Assembly: GCF_000828655.1 (NCBI RefSeq)
Contig: NZ_AP014509.1
Location: 1,116,001-1,180,000, forward strand
DNA: 64,000 bases
DNA from: Thermotoga caldifontis AZM44c09
Lineage (GTDB): Bacteria; Thermotogota; Thermotogae; Thermotogales; DSM-5069
Reading direction: 5' to 3'
The notes beneath the pieces were generated by a model. It made no database searches. It was not told the origin of the DNA and saw only the letters and a list, made by a program, of their open reading frames with translations. Of this stretch, positions 42,248 to 52,035 are shown one piece after another; the first letter of the stretch is position 1; every line of letters begins with the position of its first letter. The translations under genes and the position numbers were made by a program.

Positions 42248-43236
42248 AGGAAAAGGCGCTCAGGGAGATCTCCGAGGCGCAGGACATCGCGCAACTGGAA
42301 CGAATCAGGGTGAACTACCTTGGAAGAAAAGGGATTTTGACCGAACAGATGAGGAGCATCGGCAAGCTTCCACCACATGAGCGTCCCAGGGTGGGTCAGA
42401 TGCTCAACGAGCTGAAACAGATCGTGGAACAGGCACTCGAAGAGAGAAAGAAGTTCCTCGAAGTCGAGGAAGAAAAGAGAAACCTTCAAAAGCTATGGAT
42501 CGATGTCACCCTGCCCGGCGCGGTGAGGAAGGTCGGCCATCCGCATCCCATATCCAGGGTGCTCGAAGAGATAGAAACGATCTTCGTGTCCATGGGCTTC
42601 AAAGTCGTTGAGGGCCCGGAGATAGAAGACGCCTGGCACAACTTCGACGCTCTGAACACGCCCGAATGGCACCCCGCCAGAGACATGCACGATTCTTTCT
42701 ACCTGGCGGACAAACTTTTGAGAACACATACTTCGCCGGTCCAGATAAGAACGATGCTTTCAGAGAAACCGCCCATCGCGATCGTTTCTCCCGGAAGAGT
42801 TTACAGGAGAGACTACGACGCGACGCATCTGCCCATGTTCACACAGGTGGAAGGATTGTACGTAGATGAAAACGTCAGCGTGGCGCATCTGAAGTACATG
42901 CTCGAAATCTTCGCCAAGCGGATGTTCGGTCCGGAAAGGAGGATCAGACTCAGACCCAGCTATTTTCCTTTCACCGAACCCAGCTTCGAGGTCGATGTTT
43001 CCTGCGGCATATGCAACGGCAAGGGCTGTCCGTCCTGCAAATACACGGGCTGGCTCGAAATCCTCGGAGCGGGGATGGTTCACCCGAACGTTTTCAGGAA
43101 CGTTGGATACGATCCAGAGAAATACACAGGTTTTGCCTTCGGTATGGGTGTCGAACGCATCGCGATGTTGAAGTATCAGATCAAAGACATTCGCGACTTC
43201 GTGAGGAACGACGAAAGATTCCTCGAATGCTTCTGA
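42232..43236 (+). CDS. pheS: Phenylalanyl-tRNA synthetase alpha subunit
   Basis: 334 residues. An N-terminal coiled-coil arm (1-90) is followed by the class II catalytic core: motif region [48 protein letters not shown] and [12 protein letters not shown] (motif 3). A CxxC pair insert [17 protein letters not shown] is present as in many bacterial PheS. Followed directly by pheT. Confidence 0.97.
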   Translation: MFEELKEKALREISEAQDIAQLERIRVNYLGRKGILTEQMRSIGKLPPHERPRVGQMLNELKQIVEQALEERKKFLEVEEEKRNLQKLWIDVTLPGAVRKVGHPHPISRVLEEIETIFVSMGFKVVEGPEIEDAWHNFDALNTPEWHPARDMHDSFYLADKLLRTHTSPVQIRTMLSEKPPIAIVSPGRVYRRDYDATHLPMFTQVEGLYVDENVSVAHLKYMLEIFAKRMFGPERRIRLRPSYFPFTEPSFEVDVSCGICNGKGCPSCKYTGWLEILGAGMVHPNVFRNVGYDPEKYTGFAFGMGVERIAMLKYQIKDIRDFVRNDERFLECF

Positions 43237-43249
43237 AAGGGTGATCGAA

Positions 43250-45616
43250 GTGCAGGTGCCAGTGGAATGGCTCAAAGAGCTGGTCGACATCGATGTCTCT
43301 GTTGAAGAGCTTGCCCACAGACTCACGATGGCCGGTGTGAGTGTGGAGAGGATCTTCAATCCCTTCGCATCCGGAAAGATCGTCTCTGCTCGCGTCGTCG
43401 AGGTTCGTCCCCATCCGAACGCCGAAAAACTGAGAGTGTGCAGAGTCTTCGACGGATCGGGCTACCACACAACGATCACGTCGGACACGAACGTGAAAGA
43501 AAGCGACGTCGTGGTCATAGCGTTTCCAGGCTCCAGGTTCGCCGATGGCAGTGAAGTTCGACAGACGTCCATCAGGGGTGTGCTGTCAGAGGTGGTCATG
43601 TGCTCCCTCCAGGAGCTCGGTTTAGAGGAAAAATCGGACCACGTGTACATCGTGGAGGAAGACATCGATCCCGGTGTGGACATGATCAGGCACTGGCGGT
43701 TAGATGAGCCTGTGCTGGATCTGGACATCACGCCGAACAGGCCAGACTGTCTCGGGATCATCGGTCTTGCGAGGGAAGTGGCCGTTCTGCTCGGGAAAGA
43801 ACTGAAACGACCCGAGCCAGAAACAGAGTGCTTCGATGAACCAGTGGAAAGATTCGTCTCGGTTCACATAGAGGACGTTGAAGGCTGTCCACGTTACTGC
43901 GCCGCCTACGTGCGGTCCGGCGGTGTGAAAGACAGTCCCGTGTGGATGAAGCGCCGTCTCATGGCCTGCGGTATCCGACCCATAAACAACGTTGTGGACG
44001 CGTCGAACTACGTGATGCTTTTGACGGGCCATCCGGTGCACGTGTTCGACTATTCGAAAGTGAAAGATGGGAAGATCGTGGTCAGGTGCGCGCGAAAGGG
44101 TGAGCGGGTCGTTCTCCTCGACGAAAGGCTCTACGAACTCACCGGCATAGAGACGCTCATAACCGATGGTGAGAACATCCTCGCGATCGGTGGCGTGATG
44201 GGTGGCCGCGATTCTGGCGTGACTTCAGAAACGAAAGAGCTGCTCCTCGAGGTCGCGTATTTCGATCCGGTCAGGATCAGGAGAACTTCGAGGGCGCTGA
44301 ACGTAAGGAGCGACGCGTCTCACAGGTTCGAAAGAGGTGTGGATCCGAACGATGCCGAGTTCGTGATGAAGCTTTTGATACACACGATCCAGCAGGTCGC
44401 GGGTGGTTCGAGTGCGAGAGGTTTCGTCGATGTCTATCCACGCAGAATAGAGCGAAAGACTGTGAGACTGCGCAGAGAAAGGTTGAGAAGAGTTCTCGGC
44501 GCCGATGTTCCAGACGCCGAGGTTGTTCGCATTCTCGAATCGCTTGGCATGGAAGTGGGGAGCGATGGAGCCGGCTGGAACGTGCTCGTTCCGACCCACA
44601 GACCCGACATTTCCATCGAGGAAGACCTGATCGAAGAGGTCGGCAGGATCTTCGGTTACGAGAAGATCCAGGCGGAAGTGCCGCGGATACTCGCGCTCGC
44701 CGGAGGCTGGAACGATTATCAGAGGTTCAGGCGAAGGGTGAAACAGCTCGCACAGGCTTGCGGTTTCAACGAAGCCGTGAACCTGTCCTTCTGCAAGTCT
44801 GCCACGGTCAAGCAGTTGATCGGTCAGGAACCTTTGAAGTTGAACAATCCCATGATCGAGGACATGGACAGTCTCAGACCTTCGTTGCTCTTCGGTTTGA
44901 TCGACTGTGTGGCGTACAACGTCAGGAGGCAGAACAGAGATCTCAAGTTCTTCGAAGTCGCGAAGATTTACGGCTTCGAGGACGGTTCCATGTTCGAACG
45001 CGAAAAACTCGGTTTGATCGCTTCCGGAAAGCTCGAGGAAGACGATTACACAGACACCAGGAACGTGTCCTTGCTCTGGCTCAAGGGCGTGATCGAGGAG
45101 ATCGGAAGACATTTGAATCTGTTCTTCGAGTTCGAACCTGCCGACATCGACTGGCTCACGCCTGGCAGGCGCGCCGAGATCTACCTCAACGGTCAGAAGG
45201 TTGGTTACATGGGCATGCTGAGTCGGAAGTTCAACGAGCTGTACGACATCAAAACCGAGGTGTACTTCGCCGAACTGGACATGCAGACGATGTTTGAAAA
45301 TTACAATCCTGTTCCTTCGATCCCGACGGTCGGTGCGTTCCCGTACGTTCGAAGAGACATTTCCCTGCTGCTTCCAGTCGGCAGCAGGGCGATCGAGATA
45401 CTGAATTTTTTGAAGAATTCTCACAGCTTCGTCGAAAAAGTCGGTGTCAGTGACGTCTACACAGGCAAGGGTCTTCCTGAAAACACCGTCAGCGTCACGT
45501 TCTACGTCATCTACCGTGCTCCGGACAGATCGCTCACCGACGAAGAGGTCAACCAGCTGTTCGAAGAAACAATTCAAAAAGTCGAGCAGACCTTCAAAGT
45601 GAGGCGAAGGTTCTGA
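43250..45616 (+). CDS. pheT: Phenylalanyl-tRNA synthetase beta subunit
   Basis: About 788 residues. Domains in order: N-terminal strand (QVPVEWLKELVDIDV), tRNA-binding OB fold (residues about 38-150), B3/B4 editing region, B5, catalytic-like core (EEDLIEEVGRIFGYEKI) and C-terminal anticodon-binding FDX-ACB domain (VGAFPYVRRDISLLL). GTG at 43250 is preferred since AAAGGGTGAT lies at proper distance and it matches the usual N-terminus; GTG at 43241 is the alternative. Confidence 0.96.
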   Translation: MQVPVEWLKELVDIDVSVEELAHRLTMAGVSVERIFNPFASGKIVSARVVEVRPHPNAEKLRVCRVFDGSGYHTTITSDTNVKESDVVVIAFPGSRFADGSEVRQTSIRGVLSEVVMCSLQELGLEEKSDHVYIVEEDIDPGVDMIRHWRLDEPVLDLDITPNRPDCLGIIGLAREVAVLLGKELKRPEPETECFDEPVERFVSVHIEDVEGCPRYCAAYVRSGGVKDSPVWMKRRLMACGIRPINNVVDASNYVMLLTGHPVHVFDYSKVKDGKIVVRCARKGERVVLLDERLYELTGIETLITDGENILAIGGVMGGRDSGVTSETKELLLEVAYFDPVRIRRTSRALNVRSDASHRFERGVDPNDAEFVMKLLIHTIQQVAGGSSARGFVDVYPRRIERKTVRLRRERLRRVLGADVPDAEVVRILESLGMEVGSDGAGWNVLVPTHRPDISIEEDLIEEVGRIFGYEKIQAEVPRILALAGGWNDYQRFRRRVKQLAQACGFNEAVNLSFCKSATVKQLIGQEPLKLNNPMIEDMDSLRPSLLFGLIDCVAYNVRRQNRDLKFFEVAKIYGFEDGSMFEREKLGLIASGKLEEDDYTDTRNVSLLWLKGVIEEIGRHLNLFFEFEPADIDWLTPGRRAEIYLNGQKVGYMGMLSRKFNELYDIKTEVYFAELDMQTMFENYNPVPSIPTVGAFPYVRRDISLLLPVGSRAIEILNFLKNSHSFVEKVGVSDVYTGKGLPENTVSVTFYVIYRAPDRSLTDEEVNQLFEETIQKVEQTFKVRRRF

Positions 45617-45617
45617 T

Positions 45618-46532
45618 ATGCTCCCGTTCGAGTACGATAAGAGCAAACCGTTCAACATCCAGAAGAAGTCTTTTCTGGACTTCAACCTCGTCTCTTTCGA
45701 TGCCGTCTATGAACCCGATGTGGAGGAAAGCAGGCGCGTCTACGTGTACGAGTTCCTCGCGAACGAACCGAAGCTCGACCTCATCTTCGTGCACGGCATA
45801 GGCAACAGGAACATATCCTATCTGCTCTGGTTCGCCGAGAATTTCAAAAATCACGGGATCAACACTTACTTTCTCATTCTGCCGTACCACTGGTTCCGTG
45901 CCCCTTCATCCTGGCGGGGCGGGGAACCTTTCTTTTCAACCTCTCCGAAGCACTGTTCTGTCAAGTTCCACGAAGCCGTCAAGGACGTTCGAAGGACGCT
46001 CGATTACGTAGAGCAAAGCTCCAGCCTTCCCAAGACGATCATGGGCTTCAGCTTCGGTGGCATGATCGCCACCATGGCGCTCGCGATAGACGAGAGGTTC
46101 GAAAAAGGGATTTTATCGTTCACGGGTGGGGATTGGCGCTGGATCAACTGGTACGCGCCGCACACGGAACAGCTCAGAAAAGATTACATGCGCCTGAGCA
46201 ACGAATACAACTGCCGGGACGAAGAAACCTGTGTTAAGAACCGTGCAGAGGCACTCAAAAAGCTGGACGGGCTTGAAAGCGTAGAGGATATATTCGACCT
46301 GCAGCCAGCCTGTTTCCACTACGATGCTATATCGTACGCGAAGTTCGTGCGAAAGCCGATCCTGTTCTTCAGAGGACTGTTCGACAGAGTCATCATCTCG
46401 AAGAGCTCGCGCGCCTTGATCGAGCGTCTCAAAGATGTCAGGCAAATCCTGCTTCCGTGTGGCCACAGATCGTCGTACTTCTTCAGAAGATTCATCCTGA
46501 AGCAGTCGTTGGAGTTCCTGCTTGAGGGGTGA
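45618..46532 (+). CDS. Alpha/beta hydrolase family protein
   Basis: 304-residue predicted hydrolase. LDLIFVHGIGNRN holds the oxyanion-hole strand, GFSFGGMIA the nucleophilic serine, FRGLFDRVI a probable aspartate and LPCGHRSSYF the histidine. Compared with typical lipases or esterases it is long in the cap region and contains several tryptophans. No signal peptide, so cytoplasmic. Substrate unknown. Starts one base after the pheT stop. Confidence 0.75.
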   Translation: MLPFEYDKSKPFNIQKKSFLDFNLVSFDAVYEPDVEESRRVYVYEFLANEPKLDLIFVHGIGNRNISYLLWFAENFKNHGINTYFLILPYHWFRAPSSWRGGEPFFSTSPKHCSVKFHEAVKDVRRTLDYVEQSSSLPKTIMGFSFGGMIATMALAIDERFEKGILSFTGGDWRWINWYAPHTEQLRKDYMRLSNEYNCRDEETCVKNRAEALKKLDGLESVEDIFDLQPACFHYDAISYAKFVRKPILFFRGLFDRVIISKSSRALIERLKDVRQILLPCGHRSSYFFRRFILKQSLEFLLEG

Positions 46533-46538
46533 ACGTGA

Positions 46539-47630
46539 TTGATCATCGTTCGATACGGTGAAATAGGATTGAAAGGAAAGAACAGAGGAATTTTCGAGAG
46601 AAAACTCGTTGAGAACATCAAAAAGGCCCTCGAGAGACACAACATTCACTGTCAGGTTCACACCACACAGGGCAGGCTCGTGGTGGACGCACCCCACGAG
46701 GCGGTGGACATCGTCAGGAAGGTTCCGGGCATCGTGTCCGTCTCACCTGCCTGGAAGATGGACTATGGAGATGTGCCCAGATTCCTTTCAGAGCATCTTG
46801 CCGGTATGAACCCATCCTCTTTCAGAGTTGAAGCGCGGAGGATCAACAAAGTCTTTCATAAAACCTCACAGCAGATAAACGAGGAAATCGGAGCCTTCGT
46901 CGTTCAGAACTTCGGCTGGAAGGTGGATTTGGAAAATCCAGAGCTGGTGATAGGCATCGAGATGATAGACAACGAAGCGTACGTGTTTTTTGAGACGAAG
47001 AAAGGAATCGGTGGCCTTCCATCGACAACGCAGGGAAAGCTCGTGCTGTTGTTGAGTCCCGGCATCGACTCGCCCGTTGCAGGTTTTCTGATGCTCAGAA
47101 GGGGTGCGAGCCTGGTCGCGCTCCACTTCGATCAGGGTCATTCCGAAACCGTCAAGCAGATGGTGAACGTTTTGAACGATTATTCTTCCGAACCCATAGA
47201 GTTGATCGTTGTCGATCATCATGAATTCTTTTCGCCTTACGTCATCGAGCTCGAAAGGATGCACAAAAGAGAATGGACCTGCGTCCTGTGCAAAGTTCTG
47301 ATGCTCAAGAAGGCAGAACAGGTTGCGAAGCAGAAATCCGCCCTCGGCATCGTGACCGGTGACAATCTGGGCCAGGTCGCGTCGCAGACGCTCGAGAACC
47401 TTTTTCTTGAAAGCAGTGCGGTGAACGTTCCCATATACAGACCCCTCATAGGCATGGACAAAGATGAAACGGTGAAGATCGCGAAAGAGATCGGCACGTT
47501 CGACATCTTCCTGAAAGCTGCGAGACATTCCTGCCCGTTCAGACCTTTCTCCGTCGTGACGCGTGGTTCACCGTACGTGTTGAGAAGGATAATCGACACT
47601 TTCAAGGTCCAGGGCCTCTGGCAGGATTGA
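46539..47630 (+). CDS. thiI: tRNA 4-thiouridine synthase ThiI
   Basis: 363 residues. N-terminal RYGEIGLKGKNRGIFERKL, THUMP domain (about 60-160), and PP-loop LLSPGIDSPVAGFLM at about 172, with later GDNLGQVASQTL. The C-terminal rhodanese domain found in E. coli ThiI is absent, as in most thermophile homologues, so sulfur must arrive differently. Thiolates U8 of tRNA; some homologues also serve thiamine synthesis. TTG start at 46539. No strong terminator follows directly. Confidence 0.93.
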   Translation: MIIVRYGEIGLKGKNRGIFERKLVENIKKALERHNIHCQVHTTQGRLVVDAPHEAVDIVRKVPGIVSVSPAWKMDYGDVPRFLSEHLAGMNPSSFRVEARRINKVFHKTSQQINEEIGAFVVQNFGWKVDLENPELVIGIEMIDNEAYVFFETKKGIGGLPSTTQGKLVLLLSPGIDSPVAGFLMLRRGASLVALHFDQGHSETVKQMVNVLNDYSSEPIELIVVDHHEFFSPYVIELERMHKREWTCVLCKVLMLKKAEQVAKQKSALGIVTGDNLGQVASQTLENLFLESSAVNVPIYRPLIGMDKDETVKIAKEIGTFDIFLKAARHSCPFRPFSVVTRGSPYVLRRIIDTFKVQGLWQD

Positions 47631-47704
47631 AGCCTTCGGGTTCCACATCGTTCCGTAACGGTGATGTTTCACATCCGCAATGGGCACCTCCCGTATCTAA
47701 TTAA

Positions 47705-47716
47705 TGGGAGCGCTCC
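47705..47716. promoter_or_regulatory. LacI/CebR-like operator palindrome, copy 1
   Basis: TGGGAGCGCTCC, containing the perfect 10-bp palindrome GGAGCGCTCC. It matches 12 of 14 positions of the CebR box TGGGAGCGCTCCCA known from actinobacteria, and LacI-family boxes with central CG are common in Thermotoga. Confidence 0.5.
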
Positions 47717-47804
47717 AGAGAGAAACGTTCGAACGTACCGTTTCGTATCTGGCCCCATTCTAATTCGTTCAGACTGTGGGTATTTTCTGATCAAGAATGC
47801 TCTT

Positions 47805-47816
47805 TGAGAGCGCTCC
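47805..47816. promoter_or_regulatory. LacI/CebR-like operator palindrome, copy 2
   Basis: TGAGAGCGCTCC, one mismatch from copy 1 and exactly 100 bp downstream of it. The spacing is compatible with looping between two operators. Confidence 0.45.
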
Positions 47817-47948
47817 TTTGAGGAAAAAACAATATGACGGTTTTTGATACCACGCTCAAAGAAACGATCAGAATTCTCTGAGGTGATGATCGAGGTTTCA
47901 GAAACACTTTTTCTGGATCGAAAGAAACTATAATCTCGATGTTGATCC

Positions 47949-47975
47949 AAAAGCCCCGAAAAGGGGCTTTTTTGT
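47949..47975 (+). terminator. Intrinsic terminator in the intergenic region
   Basis: AAGCCCC / GGGGCTT stem with GAAAA-type loop followed by TTTTTTGTTTTT. The flanking A-run means it may also stop minus-strand transcription. It could terminate the thiI transcript about 320 bases after the gene or a small RNA. Confidence 0.85.
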
Positions 47976-48192
47976 TTTTGCAGGTTCCCTCAACAACGAT
48001 TTCTTGACTTCGATGTGTGTTCAAAAATCTATTCCACAGACTCAGAGATGCTCACCACTCTCAGTGCGATAAGTATGAAGCAACGTTGAGACCTGCCAAA
48101 TTTCACCGCCTTTCCACTCAGTCAAAAGGGAAAACAGTGTTATACTAAGTCAACAAGGATTTCACCGGTGGTTCTTCCAAGGGGGGACCTGT

Positions 48193-51100
48193 GTGGGCAA
48201 GGAAAAACGCTTAATCCTGCTTGTAATGTGCATGCTGTTCTTCGTTGCTATCGCGCAGAGCGAAGAAGTCTTTCAGCAGTTCATACACCTTCGAAGCGCT
48301 ACAGGCTCATTAGTGGACTTCGCAGTTTCTGATGATTTTGTAGTGTTGGTTCTGCAAGCACAGAACGGATACATCGTTCAGGCTTTCAAAGAACCTGAGG
48401 GTAACTTGCTCTGGCAAAAACCTTTTGATCAGGTGTACTCCAACATCAGCAGAGTAGCAGTCGTAGGTGGATGGTTGTGCCTCTACGGAAAAGAAAAACC
48501 TTCGGATTTTGAGAGGACATATGTGCTCAATTTGAACAGTGGCAAGGACGAGTTTTCGAACTTCAAAAGCGATTTTCTGCACAGGATGTATCCAATGGTA
48601 GGACATTTTGAGAACCGGCTCGTTTTGAGGAGGGCTTCTGACTTCTACATACTGGACGTGAAAGAGAAAAAATGGTTCAAAGACGATCTGACAAACGGCA
48701 AATCTTTCATAGCCATGGTCGGTGAAAGGGTTATATTCATGGATAAGAAAAACAGGCAACCTCTGTTTCTTTCTCTGAAAGATGGATCAGTTGGATGGAC
48801 CAGCCGCAGGTTCACCGATAAAGAAATAGATTTTCTGTACAACGAACCACTCTACCTGAATGATTCTTTTACAGTCAAAAACTTCCCGGTTTTGCTCACT
48901 TCAAAAAAGGGATTGAAATCAACTCCAACGAGATTTTTCGTCCTGACCGAAACAGGACCTTGCAAGATCTACGAACCGCAGGATCTGATGATGACGGTTG
49001 AAAGATGGAAGATCGTCTATCAAGACACGGTAGGATCTGGCACGAACTCGGTGCTGGTGGCTGCGGTTCGTCCAGACACACCATCCATCGCTGACAGATT
49101 GATCTTACTCGCCTTCGATTCAAACGGCAATCTTTTAGCGCGTCGCGAGTTCGAATACGCCGATCTTCACTGCATAGGCTTGAATCAAACCAGCAGGTTG
49201 GTTCTGATCTACGGTGATTACCAGAGCGGCTTTCTTGTAAAAGGTTTTGATGTTCCTTCTTTGAATGTGTTCTTTGAAAAAGACTACGGTGAATCGCTAC
49301 TGGCGAAAGGTTTCAGCTCACAGAAAGGTAAAGATCTTTACATCTGGACTTTTTGTAAGATGAGCGAAGACGATTCCGCGTTGCCTTCCATCGTTGGGCT
49401 TGATACGAACAATGGGCAGGTGACGGCCTTCTATCCGTTTTCAGAAACGCTCGGATTCATGCGTGAGGGTGCGGCGAATTCTTCGAGTCTCTTTGTTCCA
49501 TTTGAAGGAGAATCTCAGCAGCTCACAATCTTGCGCATACCCTTCACAAACAGAGGCTGGTGGAACGCCACGTTGAAGGTCGCTGAACCGATCTATCCAA
49601 ACTCGACGGTGCGTGTGGATCATTCGCCGATGATGGCTATCCTTTCAGCAAGTGCCGGTGTGATCTCACAGAACAATTTCTGGACAACTCCCGACAGACC
49701 AGGTAGATACACATTGACTCTCACCTTAGGAGAACTGAAGCAGGATTTCACCGTAACGGTTTCGGCGTACGAATTTTCATTGAATCTCCCAGAATTGGTT
49801 TACACAAACAGTACTGTTGAAATTTCCTACACACCAGCCGTTGCGAGCTTGACTGTGAGTGGAGGAAGCCTTGAGGGCAACATCTGGAAAACACCCCGTG
49901 AACCGGGTGTTTGCATACTGACGTTGACAACTGGAAGAGATGCTCGCCAGTTTCTGGTGAACGTTCTGCCAAAAGACACAGACAGAGATGGTGTGAGCGA
50001 CTGGGACGAATATCTTCAGGGTACAGACATTGAGAATCCCTACACAGACTCAGACTCACTGCCTGACGGCGAAGACCTTTCACCGACCATAGATCCGTCG
50101 GAATCCATTTTTAAAGATCTTCAAGAACCAGGAATGGTGAGAATCGAGCAACCTGTCATCTTCTACGGACTGCACGGTTGGGTGGACGTCTACACGCTCG
50201 ATGTCCCATCCTTCAATCTGGTCTTTCTGAGACGAACTGAATCGGACGGTGTCAGACACAGCAAGATGGATGAAACCAGCTACAAGAAAAATCTCGATCA
50301 CGTGTTCAGTCAGGAAAAATTCACAGTGTACGATATGAAAAAGAGCGCAATTTATCAACCTTCGTGGTCGAACAAACCAGATTACGATTCCGAGTTCCAG
50401 TATTTCTTTCTCGCGGATAAACTCCATCCCAACGAGTACAGATTCTACTACGATTTTCTGCAAGATTTTCAAATTGTGTACATGAAGAACACTGAATCGA
50501 TGAGATATCCAGACGTATTCAAATTCTATCGTTACATAATGTATCCGATCAGATTAGCCAGAGGGCACAGATCAAAAATCACCGTGCAGTTCACAGATGG
50601 TTCGATGTACAACGAGCTGAGCTACACCGACGACTCACACTACAAAATCCCAGGTTTTCTCTACTCTTTCTTCGCTTCGAATGACTTCAACGACGATAAC
50701 AATCTACCTTACCACCAGGGTATAGCCGTGGCGTTCATCGAAAAAGCTGGGGTCTTTCGTTTCGTCATCGATGTGCCGAGCGATAAAGCCATCCGCGAAC
50801 TGAGTTATCTGAAAGTCACACCGGTGTGGATAGAGAAGGATGGAGACTCAGTTTCGTACACTCCCATGACCGTGAGATGGGATGTAACGGCAATCGTACG
50901 CGAGACAATCTATTTGCAGGAAGACGTGGGAAACAGCAAAGTAGTCCGCGAAGAACTGAGCAGTTTCGATGCGTTGCGCAGTGCACCCATTTCAATTGTG
51001 AATTTCGCATCGTTCTCAGATGTCAAGAGCTCTTCAGATTGGTTCGGCATTCTGCAGAAAGATCAAGACTCTCGAGACATCACAGTCGTTGAAATGTCTC

Positions 51101-51900
51101 AGACTGTGCAAACTGTTGTCCTGGAAGGTCTTGAAATGGGTAAGAAGTTGTGCTCTCTGACAGAAGCGAGTGTCAAAACAGTTCGCAAGGTGGACGATCT
51201 TGATAAGTTACCCGATGGCCACTGGGCAAAGTCCGATGGCTTTTCGGGTGTAAAATCTGCTTTCGAGGTCGCTACCGGCATCGTGTCGATCGTCACGAAC
51301 GGCCGTGAGGCGTGGCTCGCCTTCAAGCAGGGAGACTACGTGAATGTCAGCTATTACGCGCTCAAATCGGTTTCTTCAGTTGTGGCATCGGCTCCCGAGA
51401 TGGTGAACCTCGCCAGGACGACGTTGGGTTACAGTGGTAAAGCGACCCAACTGGGAGTGATCGCTTCGAAAAAGGGACAGGTGGCGCTCGCCATAGCCAC
51501 CGGCGTGATCGAGGTTGGCTACGATGTTTACAAGTACTCATCGACCGACGATCCCATACTCAAATCGGCCTACGGTGAAAAAATAGCGGCCGACACATTG
51601 GACACGGTGATTTCGGTGTTCAGCGAGCTCTATCCACCGGTGAAGGTCGTGCAGATAACCTGGGCCGTAGAGATGCAGATATATTCGTGGATCTTCGGGA
51701 AGGATCTGGCTTACAGGGTTTGTCAAAGCCCTGGGAGCGCGATAGTCTTCCTGTGGAAGTATTTCGTGACCGATATACCTTCGCAGTTCGCCGAGGAGGC
51801 GTACGATAACGCGGTGAGCAAATTGATGGAACTGATCAAGATCAGTAACGATGCGTTCAAAGGACAGTACATAGCAGTCTTTGTCGATCCACAGCTCTGA
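48193..51900 (+). CDS. Large exported protein with Ig-like repeats and a TSP3-type calcium motif
   Basis: 1235 residues; not recognised as a whole. A signal peptide (LILLVMCMLFFVAIAQS) is followed by about 430 residues of beta-rich, propeller-like sequence. Two tandem Ig-like repeats follow at about 462-530 and 530-595 (both open with NSTV and contain W-TP-PG). An aspartate-rich thrombospondin-3-like segment (DTDRDGVSDWDEY) is at about 594-640. After a mixed central domain, the last 215 residues are helical with hydrophobic and glycine-rich stretches (ATGIVSIVTNGREAWLAFKQG). GTG start follows AAGGGGGGA. Base composition and codon use are AT-richer than neighbours. Surface or secreted location is inferred; the C-terminal helical domain could be membrane active. 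Confidence 0.75.
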   Translation: MGKEKRLILLVMCMLFFVAIAQSEEVFQQFIHLRSATGSLVDFAVSDDFVVLVLQAQNGYIVQAFKEPEGNLLWQKPFDQVYSNISRVAVVGGWLCLYGKEKPSDFERTYVLNLNSGKDEFSNFKSDFLHRMYPMVGHFENRLVLRRASDFYILDVKEKKWFKDDLTNGKSFIAMVGERVIFMDKKNRQPLFLSLKDGSVGWTSRRFTDKEIDFLYNEPLYLNDSFTVKNFPVLLTSKKGLKSTPTRFFVLTETGPCKIYEPQDLMMTVERWKIVYQDTVGSGTNSVLVAAVRPDTPSIADRLILLAFDSNGNLLARREFEYADLHCIGLNQTSRLVLIYGDYQSGFLVKGFDVPSLNVFFEKDYGESLLAKGFSSQKGKDLYIWTFCKMSEDDSALPSIVGLDTNNGQVTAFYPFSETLGFMREGAANSSSLFVPFEGESQQLTILRIPFTNRGWWNATLKVAEPIYPNSTVRVDHSPMMAILSASAGVISQNNFWTTPDRPGRYTLTLTLGELKQDFTVTVSAYEFSLNLPELVYTNSTVEISYTPAVASLTVSGGSLEGNIWKTPREPGVCILTLTTGRDARQFLVNVLPKDTDRDGVSDWDEYLQGTDIENPYTDSDSLPDGEDLSPTIDPSESIFKDLQEPGMVRIEQPVIFYGLHGWVDVYTLDVPSFNLVFLRRTESDGVRHSKMDETSYKKNLDHVFSQEKFTVYDMKKSAIYQPSWSNKPDYDSEFQYFFLADKLHPNEYRFYYDFLQDFQIVYMKNTESMRYPDVFKFYRYIMYPIRLARGHRSKITVQFTDGSMYNELSYTDDSHYKIPGFLYSFFASNDFNDDNNLPYHQGIAVAFIEKAGVFRFVIDVPSDKAIRELSYLKVTPVWIEKDGDSVSYTPMTVRWDVTAIVRETIYLQEDVGNSKVVREELSSFDALRSAPISIVNFASFSDVKSSSDWFGILQKDQDSRDITVVEMSQTVQTVVLEGLEMGKKLCSLTEASVKTVRKVDDLDKLPDGHWAKSDGFSGVKSAFEVATGIVSIVTNGREAWLAFKQGDYVNVSYYALKSVSSVVASAPEMVNLARTTLGYSGKATQLGVIASKKGQVALAIATGVIEVGYDVYKYSSTDDPILKSAYGEKIAADTLDTVISVFSELYPPVKVVQITWAVEMQIYSWIFGKDLAYRVCQSPGSAIVFLWKYFVTDIPSQFAEEAYDNAVSKLMELIKISNDAFKGQYIAVFVDPQL

Positions 51901-52035
51901 CTGACAGCACTGATCGAGTAAGATGGATCGCCTTTTCACATTCTCCATGACTCGAACTTCGTAAGGTCTATCGCGAGGAATCTCCGCCTGGATGGAAGAA
52001 CTAATTAACTGACAGATTCCAAAGAGGTGGGAAGC

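Larger units (their letters stand above)
47631..48192. other. Gene-free stretch of about 560 bases
   Basis: No convincing coding frame on either strand. It contains two LacI/CebR-like palindromes (47705 and 47805), a TATAAT at 47929 with poor -35, and a strong hairpin terminator at 47949-47975. Elsewhere there are only short AT-rich repeats. It could hold a decayed gene, a regulatory region of an excised operon or a small RNA ending at the terminator. Confidence 0.6.

Noticed and set aside
44225-45685. 486-codon frame antisense to pheT
   Set aside because: Antisense shadow of pheT with no recognisable domain.
47669-47950. 93-codon minus-strand frame in the large intergenic region
   Set aside because: No ribosome binding site, no recognisable sequence, and it crosses both operator palindromes.
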